From Hahellaceae bacterium (GTDB taxonomy: Bacteria > Pseudomonadota > Gammaproteobacteria > Pseudomonadales > Oleiphilaceae): a DNA stretch of 64,000 nucleotides. Positions 56,367-64,000 of the stretch are shown here, in pieces (position 1 is the first letter of the stretch; every line of letters starts with the position of its first letter). The notes beneath the pieces are model-generated. The model was given only the letters and a program-made list of their open reading frames with translations, searched no databases and was not told the origin of the DNA. A program made the position numbers and the translations under genes. The stretch spans positions 1 to 64,000 of the forward strand of contig JADGDV010000010.1 of the NCBI GenBank assembly GCA_016744695.1, read 5' to 3'.

Positions 56367-56526
56367 GTTCATATATGTGATAAGAACGATCTATAGGCCT
56401 CTGATTTAAGGGAATATTACCTTTCTTAATTCGTACGATGCCGGTCTTTGTTTCTGTCTATTTGTATTGGCTTTAGTCATTTTTTGCATAGCTAAGATAA
56501 GGGTTTGCTGTACCATGCGGAAGGAT

Positions 56527-57957
56527 ATGAAAATTTTATTAGTTCACGATGATCTTGTACTACGTCGTGATTTAAAGGTTGTTCTTGAGTTTTTAGATGA
56601 AACAGTTGTTGAGTGTGGAACACAAGAGTGGCAGGCAGCGATTGATGAAAATTTTGAGTCCGCTGAAGATCTAGCACTTATTTTTACTCAGTGTGGGTCA
56701 GAAGAGTTACCTGACTTTTTAGCCTTAGTCGATGAAATTGATGTTTCTGTGCCTGTGCTGTTATCAGGCGAGACGTCACTAGATAAAGTTGATGACGTAT
56801 TAAAGAAAAAAGTAATAGCTCAGTTAGACTCACCGCTTAACTATAATAAAACAATCGACAGCTTATACCGAGCGCAGGTTTATCGTGAGCAGTATTCAAA
56901 TAGCGTGGCACGTGGCAAACAGCGTCAGGTACAGCTATTTAGAAGTTTAGTAGGTACCAGTAGAGGGGTTCAGAGTGTTCGTGAGCTGATGTCTCAAGTG
57001 GCGGACAAAGAAGTTAGTGTGCTTATTACCGGGGAGTCTGGAACAGGTAAAGAAGTCGTTGCTCGTAATCTTCACTACAACTCGCATCGCCGAAATAAAC
57101 CTTTTGTGCCTGTGAATTGTGGGGCTATTCCTGCAGAACTTTTAGAAAGCGAATTGTTCGGCCATGAAAAAGGCGCGTTTACAGGTGCTATTACCACTAG
57201 GGCGGGTCGTTTTGAGTTGGCTGAAGGCGGTACGCTCTTTCTTGATGAAATTGGCGATATGCCTCTCAGTATGCAGGTTAAAATATTACGTGTGTTACAG
57301 GAGCGTACTTTTGAGCGAGTAGGGGGAAATAAAACCCTTAAGGCTGATGTGAGAGTTATTGCTGCAACACATAAGAGTCTTGAAGATATGATTGTTGATG
57401 GGGGCTTCAGAGAGGATTTATATTATCGATTAAACGTATTTCCTATTGAAATGCCTTCATTAAAAGAACGTGTAGAAGATATACCTTTGTTGATGAATGA
57501 GCTGATATCACGAATGGAAAAAGAAAAGCGTGGTTCAATACGCTTTAATTCAGCGGCTATTATGAGTTTGTGTCGCCATGAGTGGCCAGGTAATGTGAGG
57601 GAGTTAGCCAACCTTGTGGAGCGTCTTTCTATTACGCATCCTTATGACGTTATTGGTGTAACGGAACTGCCCAATAAGTATCGTCATATTGAAGATAGTG
57701 ATGAAGATTTCACTATTTCAGATAATGGAATGAAAGTTCCTTCTGTAATATTAGATAGTGATGCACCTGCTTTGCTTCCAGTTAATGGTGTTGATTTAAA
57801 AGAGTATTTAGCTAACTTAGAAAAAACGCTAATTCAGCAAGCGCTAGATGAGTCCTCTGGTGTGGTGGCCAGAGCGGCAGAAAAGCTTCGCATAAGAAGA
57901 ACGACCTTGGTTGAAAAGGTTAGAAAATACGGTTTAAACAATAAAGAAGACGAATAA
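56527..57957 (+). CDS. fleQ: Flagellar master regulator FleQ, sigma-54 activator
   Basis: I start it at the ATG of [15 protein letters not shown] with GGAAGG just upstream (476 residues). The ORF track adds 20 residues. The N-terminal 120 residues form an atypical receiver-like domain without a clear phosphoacceptor. The AAA+ domain (about 145-375) has [15 protein letters not shown] (Walker A), the sigma-54 contact loop [25 protein letters not shown] (Walker B) and [17 protein letters not shown]. The C-terminal Fis-type helix-turn-helix is [23 protein letters not shown]. In relatives it activates flagellar sigma-54 promoters with its ATPase inhibited by c-di-GMP. It stands alone, with fleSR 286 bases downstream behind its own sigma-54 site. 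Confidence 0.95.
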   Translation: MKILLVHDDLVLRRDLKVVLEFLDETVVECGTQEWQAAIDENFESAEDLALIFTQCGSEELPDFLALVDEIDVSVPVLLSGETSLDKVDDVLKKKVIAQLDSPLNYNKTIDSLYRAQVYREQYSNSVARGKQRQVQLFRSLVGTSRGVQSVRELMSQVADKEVSVLITGESGTGKEVVARNLHYNSHRRNKPFVPVNCGAIPAELLESELFGHEKGAFTGAITTRAGRFELAEGGTLFLDEIGDMPLSMQVKILRVLQERTFERVGGNKTLKADVRVIAATHKSLEDMIVDGGFREDLYYRLNVFPIEMPSLKERVEDIPLLMNELISRMEKEKRGSIRFNSAAIMSLCRHEWPGNVRELANLVERLSITHPYDVIGVTELPNKYRHIEDSDEDFTISDNGMKVPSVILDSDAPALLPVNGVDLKEYLANLEKTLIQQALDESSGVVARAAEKLRIRRTTLVEKVRKYGLNNKEDE

Positions 57958-57975
57958 TAAATCCTTCATTTTTTA

Positions 57976-58002
57976 TGTAGGGTGTGCATGACACACCCTG
58001 CA
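57976..58002. repeat. REP-like short inverted repeat after fleQ
   Basis: TGTAGGGTGTG and CACACCCTGCA form an 11-bp stem (one G-T pair) with loop CATGA. It shares the GTAGGGTGTG head with the 21-bp palindrome at 40210. It has no T run. It may act as a transcript-end hairpin. Confidence 0.6.
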
Positions 58003-58122
58003 GATTTTCAATAGTCTCTCCCTCCTAGCTTTATTTCTGAATTCAATTGATAGTGCCATATTATTGACTGCTTTAGGTCTGTTTAATTTATATGGCATTG
58101 AAAATAAAGAGTATTTTTTCTG

Positions 58123-58137
58123 TGGCACGCAATATGC
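58123..58137 (+). promoter_or_regulatory. Sigma-54 promoter of fleSR
   Basis: TGGCACGCAATATGC keeps the invariant GG and GC separated by 10 bases, and the -24 element TGGCACG is exact. It lies about 106 bases upstream of the fleS start. FleQ is the expected activator. Confidence 0.75.
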
Positions 58138-58243
58138 TTTATCTCCTGTATATCAGGATTGATGACTTTTTATTGTCAGTCTAAATAATAATACGTTTTC
58201 TTAGTGGTTGTGTCTTAAACAGAAAGTAGGAAAGGTGAGCATC

Positions 58244-59536
58244 ATGAATTATCAGGAACCTATTATGTTGGCCAATGTTGCCGGTATGCCGAAAGGACAT
58301 ATCGTAGAAACACTTGGTGATATTGACGATATAGATGCATTGTTTGCCAAGACTGAATTTACCACCACTGAGTTTGATAAAAATGATTTGCCTGATGCAA
58401 ATAATGATGAGGCGCCAGTTGAGCAGGCCTTAGAGTTGTTTAGTCGCATGTCTGTGCAATTAACCGATTCGTATAGAACACTAGAGAAAAGAGTAAGTCA
58501 GCTTAATGGTGAGCTTACAACAGAGGTTGAACAGCGCAGAAACGAACTTGAAGAAAAGGAAAGAATAGCTGATAGGCTTTCAACCCTTTTAGATGTTCTT
58601 CCTGCTGGTGTTGTGTTGTTGGATGGTCACGGTGTAGTAAGTGAATCTAACCCTGCTGCAACAGGTTTGTTGGGTGAGCCACTTGAAGGTGAGAGTTGGG
58701 TAAATATTATTAAGCGTTGTTTTGCTCCTAGGCATGATGACGGGCATGAGGTTTCATTAAAAGATGGTCGACGAGTGCGAATAGAAACTCGGTCCATGTC
58801 AGAAGGGCCTGGTCAATTGGTTTTGCTAACCGACCTAACAGAAACAAGAGAGTTGCAATCAAAAGTTAGCCGAACTGAGCGCTTATCTTCATTAGGGCGA
58901 ATGGTTGCATCTTTAGCACATCAAATTAGAACACCGCTATCTACCGCTATGCTTTATACCGGTCATCTCACTCAAGATAATATTAGTGATGATATGAGGC
59001 ATAAATGTGCAGAGAAAGTGATGTCACGTCTGACCCATTTAGAGCATCAAATCAGAGATATGCTTATTTTTGCTAAGGGTGAAACACGTTTGGCCGAACG
59101 CGTTACTGCCTCAGACTTATTTGATCAACTTAAGCAGGCGGCAGAAACACCCGTTAATAATGCAAATGCGCAGGTCGAATGGGAGGATTCATCAAGAAAT
59201 GTCTCCCTTTTATGTAATAGAGACACGTTAGTAGGGGCTTGTTTAAATTTAATAAACAACAGTCTTGAGGCGTTGCCTGACGGTGCTAAGTTAAAAGTAA
59301 AAGTGGTGTCGCCAGGGAAAGGTTTTGTGAATATTGAAGTGCATGATAATGGCCCCGGTTTTACGTCGGAACAAAAGAACAAAATAATGGATGCTTTTTA
59401 TACCACTAAATCTCATGGTACAGGTCTTGGTTTGGCGGTGGTTCAGGCAGTTATCAAAGCGCATCATGGAAAGTTTTATATAACGTCTAGTGATGATGGG
59501 GCTAAAGCGGTTATTACGCTGCCCATTCATGAATAG
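58244..59536 (+). CDS. fleS: Flagellar sensor histidine kinase FleS
   Basis: I start it at the ATG of MNYQEPIMLANVAGM, with AGGAAAGGTGAG upstream (430 residues). The TTG at 58208 in the ORF track is unlikely. A coiled coil (about 85-125) leads to a PAS domain (about 125-220, LSTLLDVLPAGVVLLDGHGVV), the HisKA dimerisation domain with phosphorylated histidine in SLAHQIRTPLSTAML, and the ATPase domain with NLINNSLEAL, DNGPGF and GTGLGLAVVQAVI. There is no membrane segment, so it is cytoplasmic. It phosphorylates FleR, encoded 12 bases downstream. Confidence 0.94.
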   Translation: MNYQEPIMLANVAGMPKGHIVETLGDIDDIDALFAKTEFTTTEFDKNDLPDANNDEAPVEQALELFSRMSVQLTDSYRTLEKRVSQLNGELTTEVEQRRNELEEKERIADRLSTLLDVLPAGVVLLDGHGVVSESNPAATGLLGEPLEGESWVNIIKRCFAPRHDDGHEVSLKDGRRVRIETRSMSEGPGQLVLLTDLTETRELQSKVSRTERLSSLGRMVASLAHQIRTPLSTAMLYTGHLTQDNISDDMRHKCAEKVMSRLTHLEHQIRDMLIFAKGETRLAERVTASDLFDQLKQAAETPVNNANAQVEWEDSSRNVSLLCNRDTLVGACLNLINNSLEALPDGAKLKVKVVSPGKGFVNIEVHDNGPGFTSEQKNKIMDAFYTTKSHGTGLGLAVVQAVIKAHHGKFYITSSDDGAKAVITLPIHE

Positions 59537-59548
59537 CGGAGAATTGAA

Positions 59549-61012
59549 ATGACTAAGACAACAATATTAATTGTAGAAGATGATCGAGAGCTTAGAGAGG
59601 CTTTAGCGACTACCTTAGAGATTGCAGATTATGCATGTATAACGGCAGACTGTGCTGAGGCCGCAATCCCTTTACTAGAGAAGCGTTTGATCGACTTGGT
59701 TGTTAGTGATGTAAATATGCCGGGTATGAATGGGCATGAGTTACTTGATCATATACATCGCCAATTCCCTGCTGTACCTGCCATGTTGATAACAGCGTAT
59801 GGTCAAATAAGTGACGCAGTATCTGCTATGCAGTCTGGCGCGGTTGATTATATAGTTAAACCCTTTGAGCCAAGCGTACTTATTGATTCCGTAAAAAGAG
59901 TGCTTGGTGAAGTGTGTACCTCTAAAGAAGGGTTGCCTGTTGCTGAAGATCCTTTTAGTCGTCAGTTATTTCAGTTAGCTAAAAAAGTGGCATCATCAGA
60001 CTCTACTGTGATGATTTCAGGAGAGAGCGGTACCGGTAAAGAGGTGCTTGCACGATATATACATTCTCAGTCACCTAGAAAGAATAAGCCATTTATAGCA
60101 CTTAACTGCGCCGCTATTCCTGAGAATATGTTAGAGGCCATTTTGTTTGGGCACGAAAAAGGCGCGTATACAGGTGCTTATAACAGTGCGCCAGGAAAAT
60201 TTGAGCAAGCCAATGGTGGAACCATACTACTCGATGAAATATCTGAAATGGATATTGGTCTGCAGGCGAAATTATTGCGTGTGATTCAAGAGCGTGAAGT
60301 GGAGCGTGTCGGAGGACGAAAAACAATTTCGCTTGATGTTAGGGTGCTAGCAACAACGAATAGAGACTTAAAAGAATATGTGAGTGAAGGGCGCTTTAGA
60401 GAAGATCTTTACTATCGTCTAAGTGTTTTCCCTATGCAGTGGCGCCCGCTCAGAGAAAGGCCTTTGGATATTGTTCCTTTAGCTGAAAGGTTGCTGGATG
60501 ATCATATTAATAAAATGAAGTTGCCTTGTGTGAGTCTTGATTACTCTGCTAAAACCGCCATGCAAGCTTATCCGTGGCCGGGTAATGTAAGAGAGTTGGA
60601 TAATGCGATTCAACGCGCGCTTATTCTGCAGCAAGGTAATGTGATCTCTAGTGCCGATTTGTGCTTGGACCTCAATGGCGGGCAAGGCTTTGTAGGTGAG
60701 ACATTTTCGCCAGACCTTTCTGTGGCGCCAGGTGTGAATTACTCAGATCAAGAATCAGTTAGCCCTCCTGTTGGGTTGGTTGAGACCGCGAATCTTGAGA
60801 TGGCGAGCAGTGATGGTGACGGAGCCAGTGCTCTGGGTAACGATCTCAGGCAGCGTGAGTTTCAAATAATTATCGATATGCTTCGAAAAGAAAATGGTCG
60901 TAAAAAGCAGACGGCCGAGAAGCTGGGGATCAGTCCAAGAACACTTCGTTATAAATTAGCTAGAATGAGAGATTGTGGTATAGATCTAGATGCAGAGTTA
61001 TCTGCTGCCTAA
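59549..61012 (+). CDS. fleR: Flagellar response regulator FleR, sigma-54 activator
   Basis: The 487-residue protein has an intact receiver domain (phosphoacceptor Asp54 in VVSDVNMPGMNG), an AAA+ domain with [18 protein letters not shown], the sigma-54 loop in the variant GAYTGA, GGTILLDEISEMDIGLQAKLL, and a C-terminal Fis-type helix-turn-helix near residues 450-475 (NGRKKQTAEKLGISPRTLRYKLARMR). It is expected to activate the middle-class flagellar genes. A Pro/Ser/Asp-rich linker (about 375-420) precedes the DNA-binding end. It ends at a terminator. Confidence 0.96.
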   Translation: MTKTTILIVEDDRELREALATTLEIADYACITADCAEAAIPLLEKRLIDLVVSDVNMPGMNGHELLDHIHRQFPAVPAMLITAYGQISDAVSAMQSGAVDYIVKPFEPSVLIDSVKRVLGEVCTSKEGLPVAEDPFSRQLFQLAKKVASSDSTVMISGESGTGKEVLARYIHSQSPRKNKPFIALNCAAIPENMLEAILFGHEKGAYTGAYNSAPGKFEQANGGTILLDEISEMDIGLQAKLLRVIQEREVERVGGRKTISLDVRVLATTNRDLKEYVSEGRFREDLYYRLSVFPMQWRPLRERPLDIVPLAERLLDDHINKMKLPCVSLDYSAKTAMQAYPWPGNVRELDNAIQRALILQQGNVISSADLCLDLNGGQGFVGETFSPDLSVAPGVNYSDQESVSPPVGLVETANLEMASSDGDGASALGNDLRQREFQIIIDMLRKENGRKKQTAEKLGISPRTLRYKLARMRDCGIDLDAELSAA

Positions 61013-61034
61013 TATTTAAAACTGTTTCAGTCTG

Positions 61035-61057
61035 GGGAGCTTATGCTCCCTTTTTTT
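61035..61057 (+). terminator. Intrinsic terminator after fleR
   Basis: GGGAGC and GCTCCC with a TTAT loop followed by seven T, 22 bases after the fleR stop. It separates fleSR from the fliE operon. Confidence 0.9.
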
Positions 61058-61094
61058 ATGCCTGAATTTTCTTGTCTACCATAAATGGTTTAGT

Positions 61095-61110
61095 TGGCCT
61101 GCTTCGTGCA
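61095..61110 (+). promoter_or_regulatory. Sigma-54 promoter of the fliEFG operon
   Basis: TGGCCTGCTTCGTGCA keeps GG and GC exactly 10 bases apart, with TTGG at -24. It lies about 90 bases before the fliE ATG, right after the fleR terminator. FleQ or FleR would be the activator. Confidence 0.65.
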
Positions 61111-61197
61111 TTACTAAGAGTATATAAGGGTATTGGGTTTCTAGAAGACGAGAAACTGACAAAAAGTTGACGGGTTTGTGAATAATAGGAGGTAAGC

Positions 61198-61572
61198 ATG
61201 TCTGGTATAGGTCAAGTTACAGGCAGAGCTGATATTAATCAGGTGTTGGAAAATATGCGCAATATGAAAGCGCAGGTTCAACGCCCGGAAGAACTCCGGG
61301 AGCCTTCGCCGACGACGAGCGTCACTTCAGTTCAGCCCACAAACGGTACGCCTGATTTTGGTTCTTTACTCTCTCGTGCAGTAGATGGCGTTAACGAAAC
61401 ACAGCAAGAGGCAAGTGCCTTAAAAACATCTTATGAGCAGGGTGATCCTACGGTTGATATTACGCGTGTAATGGTTCAGGCACAAAAAGCCACCGTTTCA
61501 TTTCAAGCTTTAACACAGGTTAGAAATAAAGTAGTTCAAGCATACGAAGATATAATGAAAATGCCTATTTAA
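61198..61572 (+). CDS. fliE: Flagellar hook-basal body protein FliE
   Basis: The 124-residue protein has a perfect AGGAGG ribosome site. The C-terminal half holds the FliE pattern: [31 protein letters not shown], and [38 protein letters not shown] at the end. The first 60 residues are a variable Pro/Thr-rich tail-like region. It forms the junction between the MS ring and the rod. It is the first gene of the fliE-fliF-fliG row. Confidence 0.96.
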   Translation: MSGIGQVTGRADINQVLENMRNMKAQVQRPEELREPSPTTSVTSVQPTNGTPDFGSLLSRAVDGVNETQQEASALKTSYEQGDPTVDITRVMVQAQKATVSFQALTQVRNKVVQAYEDIMKMPI

Positions 61573-61641
61573 TGGCAGGTTATACGTAAAAACCATCAGC
61601 AAAAAATGATTAGTTAGAAACAAAAATAAAGGGTTAAAGTC

Positions 61642-63363
61642 ATGGCGAGTGTTCCTGTAGCAACTAACAGCGATCTACCTGGAGCGGGTACAGCATTAGC
61701 TAATACCGCTTCATCTGAGCCTGATAATGAAATGTTCATGGGCTTTAATAAACTCAACCTGATGCGTCAGGTGGGCTTAATGATAGGTCTAGCTGCCAGT
61801 GTCGCTTTAGGCTTGTCGGTGGTGTTGTGGGCGCAGGAGCCTAACTACCAGCCTGTTATGAGTAACCTAAACAATATGGATATTGGCGAAGTAGCCGATA
61901 TTCTTAATCAAAATGATATTTCTTATAATATTGATCCCGCATCAGGGGTGCTTTTAGTTGAAAGCAGTGAGATTCATCGAGCACGTTTGAAGTTAGCCGC
62001 AGCGGGTATTACTGAAGATAAGCCTCTGGGCTATGAGTTGCTAGATCAGGAGCAAGGTTTAGGCACTAGTCAGTTTATGGAAAGTTCACGTTTTAAGCGG
62101 GGTCTTGAAGGTGAGCTAGCTAAAACAATATCAAGCTTGAGGAATGTCAGAAGTGCGCGTGTTCATTTAGCGATTCCAAAGCGTTCTGTTTTTGTTCGGG
62201 ATATAAGAAAGCCCACAGCCTCTGTCTTTTTAGAGGTATTTACAGGTCGACCGTTAGTTAAAGGGCAGGTTGATTCAGTAGTGAATTTGGTGGCAGGCAG
62301 CGTGCCTGAAATGAATAAAGATGATGTGACGGTTGTAGATCAGAAAGGCAATTTATTGTCTAGAAACGATGAAAGTGATGAAGATCGTATGGCCTTGAAA
62401 GAATTTGATTACTCAAGGAAGATGGAGAAAGTGCTTAACAGCAGAGTTTCCAGCATGCTCGAGCCTATTTTAGGTAGTGGCCGTTTTAGGTCAGAGGTGA
62501 CAGCCGATGTTGATTTTACCGCCATAGAGCAAGCCGAAGAAATATATAACCCCGATATGCAAGCGATTCGAAGTGAACAAACACTCGATGAGCAACGTGG
62601 TGTTGCGGGAGCCTTAGGGGGCATACCTGGTGCTTTATCAAATCAACCTCCTGGTGCGGCTACAGTACCAGAGGTTGCAGGTGCTGCGGGAGAAGAAGGT
62701 GGGGCAGGTGGAATGTCTGACTTGCGTAAACAAACCACGCGAAACTACGAGGTTGATAGAACGGTGAGCTACACTAAGAATCAGCAAGGCACTATTAAGC
62801 GCCTTACTGTAGCCGTAGCTATTGATGATATTCGCAAAATTGACCCAGCAACAGGAGATGTTAGCTTTGTGCCATGGACAGAAAATGAACTACAGCGCCT
62901 TACCTTATTGGTTCGGAATGCCGTAGGCTATTCTGCATCAAGAGGGGATAGTGTAAATGTAATAAACACGCCTTTTGCTGCAGAAGAAATTGTGCCTTTT
63001 GAAGAAACACCGATATGGCAGCAGCAGTGGTTGCTAGATTTTGTAAAACCAATAATGGCCGGTATCGTATTATTGATTTTAGTGCTTGGTTTAGTTCGTC
63101 CAACGCTTAAAAGTCTTGCTCAAAGTGGACAGAATGCTAAAGAGCTTGCTTTGGCAGGTGATGAAGATGGCTTGGCTGAGCTAGATCAGTTAGGTGCTGG
63201 TTCGCCAGAAGGGAAAGTGACACTCAGCTCTACGGATGAATTTCTTTTACCTGGTGCCTCAGAGGGGTATGATAAACAACTAAATGCCCTTAAAGGACTT
63301 GTAGTGGAAGATCCGGCAAGAGTAGCGCAGGTAGTAAGACAATGGGTAAATGCAGATGACTGA
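61642..63363 (+). CDS. fliF: Flagellar MS-ring protein FliF
   Basis: The 573-residue protein is full length. It has a short cytoplasmic N-terminus, a first membrane segment at about 50-67 (QVGLMIGLAASVALGLSVVLW), ring-building domains with YNIDPASGVLLVESSEIHRARLKLAAAGI and SRNDESD, a Gly/Ala/Pro-rich spacer (about 325-360), a second membrane segment at about 470-490 (IMAGIVLLILVLGLV) and a C-terminal FliG-binding tail (ALKGLVVEDPARVAQVVRQWV). It forms the membrane ring on which the motor and export gate assemble. It overlaps fliG by 8 bases. Confidence 0.97.
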   Translation: MASVPVATNSDLPGAGTALANTASSEPDNEMFMGFNKLNLMRQVGLMIGLAASVALGLSVVLWAQEPNYQPVMSNLNNMDIGEVADILNQNDISYNIDPASGVLLVESSEIHRARLKLAAAGITEDKPLGYELLDQEQGLGTSQFMESSRFKRGLEGELAKTISSLRNVRSARVHLAIPKRSVFVRDIRKPTASVFLEVFTGRPLVKGQVDSVVNLVAGSVPEMNKDDVTVVDQKGNLLSRNDESDEDRMALKEFDYSRKMEKVLNSRVSSMLEPILGSGRFRSEVTADVDFTAIEQAEEIYNPDMQAIRSEQTLDEQRGVAGALGGIPGALSNQPPGAATVPEVAGAAGEEGGAGGMSDLRKQTTRNYEVDRTVSYTKNQQGTIKRLTVAVAIDDIRKIDPATGDVSFVPWTENELQRLTLLVRNAVGYSASRGDSVNVINTPFAAEEIVPFEETPIWQQQWLLDFVKPIMAGIVLLILVLGLVRPTLKSLAQSGQNAKELALAGDEDGLAELDQLGAGSPEGKVTLSSTDEFLLPGASEGYDKQLNALKGLVVEDPARVAQVVRQWVNADD

Positions 63364-64000
63364 TGAGCAGGCTGGTGGGGCGGATAAGAAAGTAACCAAG
63401 GTTGGTCGTGTGGATGCTGCCGCAATGCTATTGATGTCTTTAGGTGAAGCGGATGCCGCACAAATACTAAAGCACATGGGGCCAAAGGAAGTACAGCGAG
63501 TCGGTACGGCAATGACTCAGTTAGCCGACGTGACTCAAGAGCAGGTAGAAGCGGTTACTGGTGAGTTTCTTGAAGCCGTGGGTGATCAGACCGGAATGGG
63601 AATCGGGGCTGATGACTATATTCGTACCATGCTGACCCAAGCCTTGGGTGAAGATAAAGCGTCTAGCCTAATTGACCGTATTCTTATTGGCGGAAACACC
63701 ACCGGACTCGACACTTTAAAATGGATGGATGCGAGAGCCGTTTCAGATATTATTCGTTACGAACACCCTCAAATACAAGCTATTGTTATATCATACCTTG
63801 ACCCAGACCAGGCTGCAGAGATCCTCGCTAACTTTGATGAAAAAGTCCGTCTTGACATTGTATTGCGTGTCGCTGCGTTAGACTCCGTTCATCCGCAGGC
63901 ATTACAAGAATTAAATGCTATTCTAGAAAAACAGTTCTCAGGCAGCTCATCAACGAAAACCAGCAAAATTGGTGGTGTAAAACGTGCGGCAGATATCATG
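63356..64000 (+). CDS. fliG: Flagellar motor switch protein FliG, partial
   Basis: The ORF track misses this gene because it is cut by the right edge. It begins at an ATG 8 bases inside the fliF end and reads MTDEQAGGADKKVTKVGRVD. Then DAAAMLLMSLGEADAAQILKHM (N-terminal FliF-binding domain) and YIRTMLTQALGEDKASSLIDRIL and WMDARAVSDIIRYEHPQIQAI (middle domain, including the EHPQ motif that binds FliM) can be read. 215 residues are present; the torque-generating C-terminal domain lies outside. FliG links the MS ring to the switch and the stator. Confidence 0.96.
   Translation, partial: MTDEQAGGADKKVTKVGRVDAAAMLLMSLGEADAAQILKHMGPKEVQRVGTAMTQLADVTQEQVEAVTGEFLEAVGDQTGMGIGADDYIRTMLTQALGEDKASSLIDRILIGGNTTGLDTLKWMDARAVSDIIRYEHPQIQAIVISYLDPDQAAEILANFDEKVRLDIVLRVAALDSVHPQALQELNAILEKQFSGSSSTKTSKIGGVKRAADIM

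Overview
The window is a compact, moderately AT-rich chromosomal segment of a motile marine-type gammaproteobacterium. The gene orders alaS-lysC-csrA-tRNA-Ser-tRNA-Arg, fliT-like-fleQ-fleS-fleR-fliE-fliF-fliG, purM-purN-DUF3108, DUF2066-pgsA-like-hda, pepA-holC-valS with divergent lptFG, and nadC/DUF1631-ampDE are those of the Pseudomonas/Marinobacter/Oleiphilus side of the class. A CYP153 alkane hydroxylase operon and a split fadH/acyl-CoA dehydrogenase locus suggest a hydrocarbon- or lipid-using lifestyle. The genus is inferred only. I see no insertion sequence, prophage, CRISPR array or rRNA.

Layout. 1-3.0 kb: partial fadH (minus strand, cut by the left edge and absent from the ORF track), divergent from an acyl-CoA dehydrogenase. 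3.0-9.4 kb: a small PAP2-like membrane protein, an RhlE-type helicase, an orphan small protein, then an overlapping SUKH-DUF481-hrpB operon. 9.4-13.8 kb: ferredoxin-CYP153-ferredoxin reductase operon (minus) divergent from an AraC-family regulator; the shared spacer holds two direct repeats spaced exactly 21 bp. 13.9-19.0 kb: DUF3108, purN, purM (minus), then DUF2066, a CDP-alcohol phosphatidyltransferase and hda (plus). 19.1-26.3 kb: an orphan ParA and two multidomain c-di-GMP proteins around a DUF3549 gene. 26.4-32.1 kb: nadC, DUF1631, ampD, ampE, syd. 32.1-36.3 kb: mak-type fructokinase, a chemoreceptor, ketopantoate reductase. 36.3-45.5 kb: valS, a small conserved protein, holC, pepA (minus), lptF-lptG (plus), an RDD protein and a UbiA-family prenyltransferase (minus). 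45.6-47.1 kb: a DUF5610-type protein behind a textbook sigma-28 promoter. 47.2-52.1 kb: alaS, lysC, csrA, three tRNAs. 52.3-55.8 kb: oadGAB sodium-pumping oxaloacetate decarboxylase. 55.9-64.0 kb: the flagellar regulatory cascade and the first basal body genes, with fliG cut by the right edge.

How the genes work together. The P450 operon supplies terminal alkane hydroxylation with its own electron chain, and fadH and the acyl-CoA dehydrogenase would act later in beta-oxidation of the resulting fatty acids. The flagellar part reads as a cascade: fleQ first, then sigma-54 promoters in front of fleSR and fliE, while sigma-28 promoters elsewhere in the window (DUF5610 gene, chemoreceptor) mark late genes. 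The most useful new leads are the perfect sigma-28 promoter on the uncharacterised DUF5610 gene, the 21-bp direct repeats at the P450 operon, the triple 11-residue repeat at the P450 N-terminus, three exactly 10-bp-phased GTGACA repeats before the DUF1631 gene, and a small family of REP-like palindromes. I do not see a self-contained novel defence or mobile system.
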